Positions 1 to 6,655 of a stretch of DNA of 8,104 nt are shown here, one piece after another. The stretch covers positions 1 to 8,104 of the forward strand of contig JAGWYC010000081.1 of assembly GCA_018969565.1 (NCBI GenBank). The letters are read 5' to 3'. Every line of letters begins with the position of its first letter. Within the stretch, counting starts at the first letter, position 1. The DNA comes from Bacteroidota bacterium (GTDB lineage: Bacteria > Bacteroidota > Bacteroidia > NS11-12g > UBA955). A program made the translations under genes and the position numbers. Below the pieces are notes generated by a model. That model saw only the letters and a program-made list of their open reading frames with translations. It was not told the origin of the DNA and made no database searches.

Positions 1-3000
1 CCTGCACTTACCGCGCTGGCCACTCCATTAATATATAAGGAGTCCATCTGGCAATCAAGCACAAAGGTGCCGGCACCCGGACAACGCACACCATAGGTCA
101 CCCAGAAGTAGGCCGAACCGGCGCAGTTAATTTTCTGGTTGATGTTGAAGGCAAAGCTTCCGTTAGGACCAACTCTTGTTCCGAGCAATACCGGACTGCT
201 GTAGTTCAGGTTGCCCGCAGTGTACCAAAGTTTGGCCGTATCAATACTGGTTGTGGCGCTGGTAGTTCCGCTGGTATTGAATACCAGTCGGTTGATGTTC
301 ACCGGTGCTGTGCTGCTCAGGCTGCTCAGGGCAATCTGTGAACGCAGGATTTGCGCATCCCTGGTTCCGGAATTTACCGCAGCAGTGGATGGATGTGTTA
401 CTGTGATGGTAGCAGTGGCTGTGGAGCCTGACGGCACACTTCCGTTGAACTCATCAGCACCGATATCCGGTGTTACCGCATTGCGGCTCTGACTTTCCAC
501 ATCGGTCATGAAGCCATCAATGAATCTTCCTCCTCCTTCTGCAAAGGTGGCTGTTGCGCTGTTCACCAGCAGGAAGTTGCTGCTGGTATAGCTGGTTGCC
601 TGGAAGGCAACGGCACCCAGCACACTATTCGCGTCGCGCTGCGGCGAGGCCGTCAGTCTGCTGGTGAACAGACACATAGTAGAATCCGCAAGGGCGTCAG
701 CGCTGTTCCTGTACACAGGATACTTAGCCCGAGGCGTGGGATTCATATAATAAAGGTTGTTGTTACTGCGGTCGGTGTAATTGGTATTGGTGATACCGGT
801 TGTGGTCTTCCAGAATCCTGCCGTATATGCTGTGGTGGCTGAACCCGGTGTTGAGCTGTTGTAGAAAATGTTGTTAAACACATCCACCGCTCCACTTGAG
901 CCGGTCCAGAATAAGGCTGCAGTACTGAAACTGCTTGCGCTTCCGGAAGTATTCAGATATACCGTATTGTTGAAAATAAGAGCCGGAAGCGAAGGCGTTG
1001 ACGACATGGAAACCTCAATACCTGCCGCCGAAACAATGGAAGGCGCGGTGGTACTGATGTTGTTCGGACCGCTGATGTTGGCAACACGGTTGTTCCATAC
1101 CGTGTAGTTGCCATAGCCACCTACGGCAATACCACGACCATAGCCATAGGTACTCAGGTTGCTGATGTCAGAAATGATGTTTCCTCCGACAAAAATCCAG
1201 TTGGTGGTGGATGAAACCGAAAAGTTCAAACCGGTGGCAATCGAGTTCGCCGTAGATGTGGAATTGGTCACCACCCGGCTGATGCGGTTGCGCATAATGA
1301 ATGAGGTATCGCCTGTAGAAAGGGAGAAATCGATACCTACTGCCGTGGTCGTAGAGGAAGTTCTGTTGGTGTACAGCGAGTCAACGATGTTGTCATTGAT
1401 TTCAAGGTAATCACCATAACCTGAATACAATCCTCGGATACTTCCAAAACCATGGATTCTCCTGATGATGTTGTTGTTCATAATCAGGTTGTTGGTGGAA
1501 GTTGTACCGTGGCGAATGCCCTCAACCGTTACTAACGAAGTACTGTTCTCCGGTCCATAGATTCCGAACACTGTGTTACCGCGTATAAAATGCGTGCCAT
1601 TTGCCGGTGATCCGAAATCATAGTAACCGTAGTACGTTCCGGTACCGGTGCTGCCAGGCGCAATAACAAAGTTCGCAATGGTATTGGAATCCACCTGATA
1701 CCAGGGGGCTGACACACTATTCAAAATACCATAGCTCGTTGTGCCATTATTAAAGATATAGATACCATCAGCAGGATTCAGGCCACCTATCACGTTCCGG
1801 CTGATTTCATACCCTTTTACATAGGAAGTACTGCTTGTTGCCTGAATACCGGTGAACTGATATCCGCTGGTATCATCAATCATGATGTTCTGGCGGATCT
1901 GTGGTTTTTCGGCACAGCCGCTGCTGTTACCCCATAGAATGCCGGTGAAGTTGCCGGTGCTGAAGGTTACCCTTGAATTGGTAATCCGGTTGCCATTTAT
2001 CTGTAATCCATCCTTTACGTAGGTTGTTGCACCGATGCCAATAAAGCTTCCGTTGGCATTGAAACAACGGTCAATCGTATTGTTGTTTATTGACATCCTG
2101 CACACACCGCCCAGGTCGGTAAGTGCTCTGATGCCGTAAACGGTTGAACCGCTCACCAGGTTATTCCTCACAATTACAGTGTTGTTGCTGCAATTGGTAT
2201 TGGCATTGTTTGTGCCTTGTCCGGAAATCCAGATGCCATTGATACCCGTGCTTGCAGGAATAGAAGTGTAGCCGATTTGGTTGTTGTTATCTACCCTGTT
2301 GAACTGAAGCAGTACGTTGTGGAGGTTATAGGCTTTAATACCGTTCTCTGCAAAACCAATCACCAGGTTTCCCCTGGCCGCGGTACTTCCACCTATGATG
2401 ATATCCCTGTCCAGGTAATTGTAAGGTATAGTACCGTCCACGGCGCCTCTGAACAAGATGCCGGTGTAGGCATTAATCACCGTATCACTTTCAATGGTAT
2501 CTGCCTGACAACGACCTGAGGCCGCAATGGGCGTAATGGTTGTGGTCAATGCATTGTTGGCCGCAGGCACGAAGGCGATGCCCTTGTTACCATTCTCGAA
2601 CAGGGTCGGACCTCCGCTGAAAACAGGCGCTGCAAACCAAATGCGGCTGTTGCGAATGCTTACATTCTGCGCGGCATTGATATTGGTCGGACGGAACACA
2701 ATGAAACCGGCTTCCATCTGGGCAGCGCCGCTGGTATTGGAATCTGCCAGGTTGATTCCGTCAATGGTCACGTAGTCAGAACCATGTAAAGCCCAGATAT
2801 AATCCACCGTAACCGAACTGGTACTCATGGTATTGGTACCTACTCCGGCCGTAATCTGTGGTTTCGCACCGCTGCCAAACGCCATAAATCGAATTGGATT
2901 CGCCGCAGTTCCGGTTGTGGTCAGGTTGATACCTGCAGCAGGGGCTGTTTCTCTGTGGCCCCTGGCTACATATACGTTCACAGGACCGCTGATGACACCA

Positions 3001-3935
3001 CTGTTCAGGGCATTCACTATGGAGTTTATGGTCGGATAACAACTGCTGGGTACCAGGTAATTACCGCTGAAGCTGGTGCCGGTTCCTACAGTATAGGTGA
3101 AGTTGGCACCGGCGTTATTACCCAGGTTCAGGGTTGCCATGTCATGGGCGCTTTCACCAAATGAAGTCACATCTGAACGGATGGCCGTAAGCGATTTGGG
3201 AGATGTGTATATATAATAATATAAGGAGGTACCTGCGGCAAAACAGGGAACCATTCCACGGGCACTGCTGCCGCTCACGGTCATCTGCACCACAGTAGAG
3301 GTACTGAATGTAGCACTGGTGCTGTAACGCAGATACACGTTCTCACCTGTTGCCGGAGCAGCGCCAAGAACCGCAGTTACCAATACACTGTTGCCGGCAT
3401 TTACCGAACCCGCTGCAGGGCTTTGAGAAACAGAAGTGATGCTCACCGGGTTGAAAGAGGTTTCAAGCACCGACATATTTTCGTTTACCGGAGTGGCTCC
3501 GGTGCTGCGCTCCGTGATGTTTACCGTATAGTACCTCCCGGAAACTACGGCCGGCAAGAACCCGCCGGTACCGCCGGATGAACCATTATAGGTCGCAGTG
3601 GCCGTGGTTGCCGGAAAAGCGGTGTTTGGCGCAATGAACTGATTGTAACCCGCCAAGGTCACCGGCCCACTGTATGGACGCCAGTTCGTGGTGTAATTGG
3701 GTGTAGTGGCAGTGCCTGTGGCAAACTCCCACTTCCTGGCACCTGAACTCGCTGCAGATGTAGCCTGTAGGCGAACCTGCCTGAAAGCGCCTCGGTCGGT
3801 TAGGTTATAAGTAGTGTATGAACCATTAACCAATTCTGTTCCTAGTACCGTTGCCTGAGCAGACACAGTCTGTGAACTGTTCACAAAAACCAAGGCCGCA
3901 AATGCCGCCGTGATTGCTTTGTAGAATTTATGCAT
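1..3935 (-). CDS. Large secreted right-handed beta-helix protein with BNR-associated module, likely T9SS cargo (3' end beyond window)
   Basis: The minus strand is open without a stop from an ATG at 3935-3933 to the left edge, giving at least 1311 residues; codons checked at several points stay in one frame. Residues 1-26 form a Sec signal peptide (MHKFYK start, hydrophobic core AFAALVFV, cleavage after VSA). Residues about 29-160 and 165-290 look like two beta-sandwich regions, the second with NVYLRYST and LYYYIYT. From about 300 (CYPTINSIVNALNSG) to 1120 runs an Asn-rich right-handed beta-helix with recurring NNTI/NRI/NNI turns. DIGADEF near 1157-1163, a common closing motif of such helices in Bacteroidota, is followed at about 1171-1306 by a BNR_assoc_N-like domain. 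A C-terminal T9SS sorting domain is expected but lies outside the window. Probable role: surface or released adhesin, structural or glycan-associated protein; no catalytic site is identifiable. The start is supported by the signal peptide and a promoter 39 bp upstream; there is no clear Shine-Dalgarno sequence, only an A-rich leader. Confidence 0.9.
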   Translation of the reverse strand, partial: MHKFYKAITAAFAALVFVNSSQTVSAQATVLGTELVNGSYTTYNLTDRGAFRQVRLQATSAASSGARKWEFATGTATTPNYTTNWRPYSGPVTLAGYNQFIAPNTAFPATTATATYNGSSGGTGGFLPAVVSGRYYTVNITERSTGATPVNENMSVLETSFNPVSITSVSQSPAAGSVNAGNSVLVTAVLGAAPATGENVYLRYSTSATFSTSTVVQMTVSGSSARGMVPCFAAGTSLYYYIYTSPKSLTAIRSDVTSFGESAHDMATLNLGNNAGANFTYTVGTGTSFSGNYLVPSSCYPTINSIVNALNSGVISGPVNVYVARGHRETAPAAGINLTTTGTAANPIRFMAFGSGAKPQITAGVGTNTMSTSSVTVDYIWALHGSDYVTIDGINLADSNTSGAAQMEAGFIVFRPTNINAAQNVSIRNSRIWFAAPVFSGGPTLFENGNKGIAFVPAANNALTTTITPIAASGRCQADTIESDTVINAYTGILFRGAVDGTIPYNYLDRDIIIGGSTAARGNLVIGFAENGIKAYNLHNVLLQFNRVDNNNQIGYTSIPASTGINGIWISGQGTNNANTNCSNNTVIVRNNLVSGSTVYGIRALTDLGGVCRMSINNNTIDRCFNANGSFIGIGATTYVKDGLQINGNRITNSRVTFSTGNFTGILWGNSSGCAEKPQIRQNIMIDDTSGYQFTGIQATSSTSYVKGYEISRNVIGGLNPADGIYIFNNGTTSYGILNSVSAPWYQVDSNTIANFVIAPGSTGTGTYYGYYDFGSPANGTHFIRGNTVFGIYGPENSTSLVTVEGIRHGTTSTNNLIMNNNIIRRIHGFGSIRGLYSGYGDYLEINDNIVDSLYTNRTSSTTTAVGIDFSLSTGDTSFIMRNRISRVVTNSTSTANSIATGLNFSVSSTTNWIFVGGNIISDISNLSTYGYGRGIAVGGYGNYTVWNNRVANISGPNNISTTAPSIVSAAGIEVSMSSTPSLPALIFNNTVYLNTSGSASSFSTAALFWTGSSGAVDVFNNIFYNSSTPGSATTAYTAGFWKTTTGITNTNYTDRSNNNLYYMNPTPRAKYPVYRNSADALADSTMCLFTSRLTASPQRDANSVLGAVAFQATSYTSSNFLLVNSATATFAEGGGRFIDGFMTDVESQSRNAVTPDIGADEFNGSVPSGSTATATITVTHPSTAAVNSGTRDAQILRSQIALSSLSSTAPVNINRLVFNTSGTTSATTSIDTAKLWYTAGNLNYSSPVLLGTRVGPNGSFAFNINQKINCAGSAYFWVTYGVRCPGAGTFVLDCQMDSLYINGVASAVSA
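18..425 (-). other. BNR-repeat neuraminidase N-terminal-like (BNR_assoc_N) domain
   Basis: This segment encodes residues about 1171-1306 of the large secreted protein. It shows the family's order of motifs: a Thr-rich first strand (ATATITVTHP), RDAQILRSQI, then NRLVFNTSGTT, SIDTAKLWYTAG, an LLGTRVGPNGSFAFNI strand, SAYFWVTYGV and the closing GTFVLDCQMDSLYING. These correspond to the known pattern of an Ile-Leu strand, F-N-x-x-G-T-T, A-K-L-x-Y-T and Y-F-W-x-T-Y. The domain occurs in many Bacteroidota secreted proteins that are not sialidases, often as an Ig-like accessory module, so it does not by itself imply sialidase activity. Further copies may follow beyond the window edge. Confidence 0.7.
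860..2800 (-). repeat. Degenerate beta-helix (PbH1-like) protein repeats
   Basis: Within the large secreted protein, roughly residues 380-1025 contain repeated turns with the pattern [FIVM]-x-x-N-x-[IV]. Examples are VTIDGINL (~388), SINNNTIDR (~614), QINGNRITN (~645), EISRNVIGG (~707), IMNNNIIRR (~820), EINDNIVDS (~848), TVWNNRVAN (~947), IFNNTVYL (~988) and VFNNIFYN (~1020). In the second half the spacing is about 27-43 residues, longer than a single 20-25 residue coil, so loops or extra strands are inserted between Asn turns. The DNA copies are strongly diverged, so this is a structural repeat and not a recent tandem duplication. Such asparagine ladders are known from parallel beta-helix proteins; the fold assignment here is by eye. 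Confidence 0.75.
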
Positions 3936-3973
3936 AGGTGTTTTTCTTTTCGCTTTTCCACGAAGAAGAAGGA

Positions 3974-4002
3974 CAAACTTACCCCCAGCTACCTACGCAC
4001 AA
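3974..4002 (-). promoter_or_regulatory. Bacteroidota-type promoter for the large secreted gene
   Basis: On the minus strand TAAGTTTG (3981-3974) matches the TAnnTTTG -7 consensus exactly, and a TTG (4002-4000) lies 18 bp upstream where the -33 element is expected. The -7 box ends 38 bp before the ATG at 3935, a normal leader length for this phylum. A second exact TAnnTTTG match, TATATTTG at 4027-4020, lies further upstream but has no TTG at the right distance, so the nearer one is preferred. Confidence 0.55.
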
Positions 4003-4104
4003 TCCACTTCCCCGAACGACAAATATATACATCACAGGTATTGCTTCAGTATTTACACGGATATTTTTTGATTTTCGTAGAGTTTTTTTTGCTGTTCATA
4101 AAAC

Positions 4105-4132
4105 TTGGTTATTAAGCATGTTTTAAGATTTG
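4105..4132 (+). promoter_or_regulatory. Candidate promoter for the helicase gene
   Basis: AAGATTTG at 4125-4132 matches TAnnTTTG except at the first base. A TTG at 4105-4107 lies 17 bp upstream as a possible -33 element, and T-rich runs at 4064-4069 and 4083-4090 precede it. Transcription from here would leave a leader of roughly 45-50 nt before the ATG at 4186. The match is imperfect, so this is a candidate only. It argues against translation starting at the in-frame TTG at 4105, which would lie upstream of the transcript start. Confidence 0.4.
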
Positions 4133-4185
4133 CTCCTGTTTTCGGATTCAGGCACAAGAATGGATCTTTGGAGCTCCATACGACG

Positions 4186-6597
4186 ATGCTATCCGAAACA
4201 GTATCTCAGTGGTATAAAAGCCGCGGCTGGAGGCCATTTCCTTTTCAACTGGAAACAGCAGGGATTTATGCTGAATTGAAGGGAGGCTTGCTGCATGCCC
4301 CCACCGGAAGCGGTAAGACTTTTGCCTTGGGTATTCCTGCCATTGCACTGCATGCTCAACGCCATGAGAAAGGCCTGCGCATTCTGTGGATTACCCCGCT
4401 GCGGGCCCTCAGTTCCGATATCTGCTCCGCCCTACAGGAAGCGGCCGATGAACTTGGTACCGGATGGAAAGCCGCCATCCGCCATGGCGATACCGCCACT
4501 TCTGCCAAGAAGCAACAGGACCTGATTCCCCCGGAAATCCTGGTTACTACCCCTGAAACACTGCACCTGCTTCTGGCCCGGAAAGACATTCAGAAACGCT
4601 TTTCCGCGCTGGATGCCGTTGTAGTGGACGAATGGCATGAACTGCTGGGCAGCAAACGCGGCGTTCAGGTCGAACTGGCCCTGGCGGCGCTCAGAAACCT
4701 GCGTCCGGAACTGAAAGTCTGGGGTATTTCGGCTACCATTGGCAATATGCAAGAAGCCCTCGGTGTGCTGCACCCAGCGGGCGGAAGCGCCAAGCTCATC
4801 AGTGCCGGAACCGTGAAAAAAACGGAAATGCACACCCTCATGCCCGATGAACTGGAACGCTTCCCCTGGAGCGGACACCTGGGCATCAGACTGCTGGAAA
4901 AAGCCGCAAAAATTATTGAAGAATCCGGTTCGACGCTGGTGTTTACCAATACCCGCAGTCAGTCGGAAATATGGTATCGAAGCCTGTTGGAACACAACCC
5001 CGGCCTGGCCGGACGCATCGCCATGCACCATGGCTCATTGAGCGCCGAACTCCGCAGTTGGGTTGAAGCACAATTGCATCAGGGCAACCTGAAGGCCGTA
5101 GTCTGTACCAGCAGCCTCGACCTGGGTGTGGACTTCCACCCCGTAGATACGGTCATCCAGATAGGCAGCCCCAAAGGCATGGCCCGCTTCATGCAAAGAG
5201 CAGGCCGCAGCGGCCACCGCCCCGAAGCCCAAAGTCGCATCTACTTCCTGCCCACCCATAGCCTGGAACTCATTGAAGCCGCTGCACTCCGCGCCGGTAT
5301 GGAAAGTGAACTGGCCGAACAGCGTATTCCCAAGGTGCGCTCTTTTGATGTGCTCCTGCAATTCCTGGTCACGCTGGCCGTCGGAGATGGCTTTGAACCT
5401 CGGGAAACCCTCCGTCTCGTTCAGGGAACACATGCCTTTCAAAGTATCACTGAAGAAGAGTGGAACTGGTGCATCGGATTTCTTACCACCGGCAATGCTT
5501 CGCTGGAAGCCTATGACGAATTCCGTAAACTGCATCGTGTAGGCGACCGTTATTACATCACCAGCAGAAAAGCCGCCATGATGCACCGCCTGAACATTGG
5601 CACCATCAGCAGCGAACAAAGCATCAGCGTACGTATGCAGGGAGGCGAACACCTCGGCAGTATTGAAGAATATTTCATCTCACGCCTGAAACCCGGAGAT
5701 ACTTTTGTGTTTGCAGGCCGCACGCTTGAATTCATTCGACTGGAAGGCATGGTCGCCTTTGTGCGCAAAACGCAGCGCAAAAGCTCGCTGGTGCCCAGTT
5801 GGATGGGCGGCAGGATGAGCCTGAGCAACGAAGTGAGCAGCCTGCTGCGCGCACAAATTGAACAATGGCAAAGCGCAGACAGTATTGAAATGCTTAAGGT
5901 CAAACCTCTGCTTGAATTGCAGGCCCAACGCTCCGGCGTTCCGGGCAGCGATGAATTGCTTATCGAAACCCACCAGACTGAACGCGGCCACCACCTGTTT
6001 GTGTTCCCGTTTGAGGGCCGCATGGTACACGAAGGCCTGGCCATGTTGCTGGCTTACAGGCTCAGCAAGATCCGCGAGGCTTCCTACTCCCTGGCCATGA
6101 ACGACTACGGGTTTGAACTGCTCAGCGCTGAACCTATTCCGCTTATGGAAGGCCTGGAAGAAAACCTGTTCGGCACCGAACTACTTGCCGAAGATTTGTA
6201 CGCCTGCACCAACTACAGCGAACTCACCCGACGGCGCTTCAGCGATATCGCCGCCATCAGCGGGCTGATTTACCGCGAACTGCCCGACCGTGTGCTCAAA
6301 GCGCGCCACCTGCAGGCCAACGCCAAACTCTTCTACGAAACATTCAAAACCTACGAGCCCGATAACCTCCTGCTCCGCCAGGCTGAGGAAGAGGTGTACT
6401 ACGACCAACTGGAGGAACACCGCCTCAGGGCCGCGCTGCACCGCGCCGGAAAAAGGAAACTCATCCTGAAGCACTGCACCCGCTTCACACCTTTCGCCTT
6501 CCCCATCATGGTAGACAGCATGTCGCGTGAAATGCTCAGCAACGAAGGACTGGAGAAGCGCATAGAACGTATGTTGCGTGAAGCCACCAAAGATTAA
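4186..6597 (+). CDS. Lhr-like DEXH-box helicase, ligase-associated DNA damage response type
   Basis: An 803-residue superfamily 2 ATP-dependent helicase, probably a cytoplasmic DNA-repair translocase. Numbered from the ATG at 4186: Q-motif-like RGWRPFPFQ (13-21), Walker A APTGSGKT (38-45, Lys44), motif Ia TPLRAL (70-75), TTPETL (121-126), Walker B DEWH (148-151), SAT (182-184), TLVFTNTRSQSE (250-261), TSSLDLGVDF (308-317) and motif VI QRAGRSGHR (337-345). The second half fits the Lhr winged-helix region and then the DEAD/H-associated domain, with FPFEGRMVHEGLAMLLAYR near 604-622. Length and ending match the roughly 800-residue ligase-associated subfamily rather than the ~1500-residue enterobacterial Lhr. 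The ATG at 4186 is the first in-frame ATG, has GGAG 12 bp upstream and starts just before the conserved RGW-fQ region; a TTG at 4105 would add 27 unconserved residues. In this subfamily the gene often sits with an ATP-dependent ligase, an exonuclease and PdeM; none is visible here. All catalytic motifs are intact. Confidence 0.93.
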   Translation: MLSETVSQWYKSRGWRPFPFQLETAGIYAELKGGLLHAPTGSGKTFALGIPAIALHAQRHEKGLRILWITPLRALSSDICSALQEAADELGTGWKAAIRHGDTATSAKKQQDLIPPEILVTTPETLHLLLARKDIQKRFSALDAVVVDEWHELLGSKRGVQVELALAALRNLRPELKVWGISATIGNMQEALGVLHPAGGSAKLISAGTVKKTEMHTLMPDELERFPWSGHLGIRLLEKAAKIIEESGSTLVFTNTRSQSEIWYRSLLEHNPGLAGRIAMHHGSLSAELRSWVEAQLHQGNLKAVVCTSSLDLGVDFHPVDTVIQIGSPKGMARFMQRAGRSGHRPEAQSRIYFLPTHSLELIEAAALRAGMESELAEQRIPKVRSFDVLLQFLVTLAVGDGFEPRETLRLVQGTHAFQSITEEEWNWCIGFLTTGNASLEAYDEFRKLHRVGDRYYITSRKAAMMHRLNIGTISSEQSISVRMQGGEHLGSIEEYFISRLKPGDTFVFAGRTLEFIRLEGMVAFVRKTQRKSSLVPSWMGGRMSLSNEVSSLLRAQIEQWQSADSIEMLKVKPLLELQAQRSGVPGSDELLIETHQTERGHHLFVFPFEGRMVHEGLAMLLAYRLSKIREASYSLAMNDYGFELLSAEPIPLMEGLEENLFGTELLAEDLYACTNYSELTRRRFSDIAAISGLIYRELPDRVLKARHLQANAKLFYETFKTYEPDNLLLRQAEEEVYYDQLEEHRLRAALHRAGKRKLILKHCTRFTPFAFPIMVDSMSREMLSNEGLEKRIERMLREATKD

Positions 6598-6600
6598 ACC

Positions 6601-6631
6601 GCGTTCAGGGAACTTTGCATTTACCTGACGC
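6601..6631 (+). promoter_or_regulatory. Imperfect hairpin overlapping a weak -7-like element between helicase and next gene
   Basis: GCGTTCAGG (6601-6609) pairs with CCTGACGC (6624-6631) with one bulged T, enclosing a 14-base loop. No U-tract follows, so it is a poor intrinsic terminator. The loop side contains GAACTTTG (6610-6617), one mismatch from TAnnTTTG and 38 bp before the ATG at 6656, but no TTG is seen at the -33 distance. It could be a weak promoter, an attenuating structure in a read-through transcript, or chance. Confidence 0.3.
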
Positions 6632-6655
6632 TCCAATCCGGTATTCATTATTTCC

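Noticed and set aside
1..425. Sialidase (neuraminidase) function for the large protein
   Set aside because: Only the accessory BNR-associated module is seen; no Asp-box (S-x-D-x-G-x-T-W) or catalytic Arg triad context is visible in the window.
860..2800. CRISPR-like or simple tandem DNA repeat because of many recurring gttgttgtt/ttggtattggt words
   Set aside because: The words come from Asn/Thr-rich codons on the opposite strand, spacing and intervening sequence vary, and no constant repeat with unique spacers exists.
211..3164. Plus-strand open frames opposite the large gene (211-492, 868-1107, 1159-1410, 2217-2519, 2527-2775, 2827-3039, 2955-3164) and minus-strand frames 1532-1717 and 2776-3042
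   Set aside because: All overlap the continuous minus-strand secreted-protein frame, which alone has a signal peptide and coherent domain order; none of these shows a recognisable motif.
3930..4126. Two small overlapping plus-strand frames (61 and 62 codons) in the divergent intergenic region
   Set aside because: They overlap each other and the candidate promoters, begin inside or against the start of the secreted gene, and have no domain or convincing ribosome site.
4105..4185. 27-residue upstream extension of the helicase from a TTG
   Set aside because: Rare start codon, no conserved residues in the extension, and a candidate -7 box lies inside it; ATG 4186 fits the family start.
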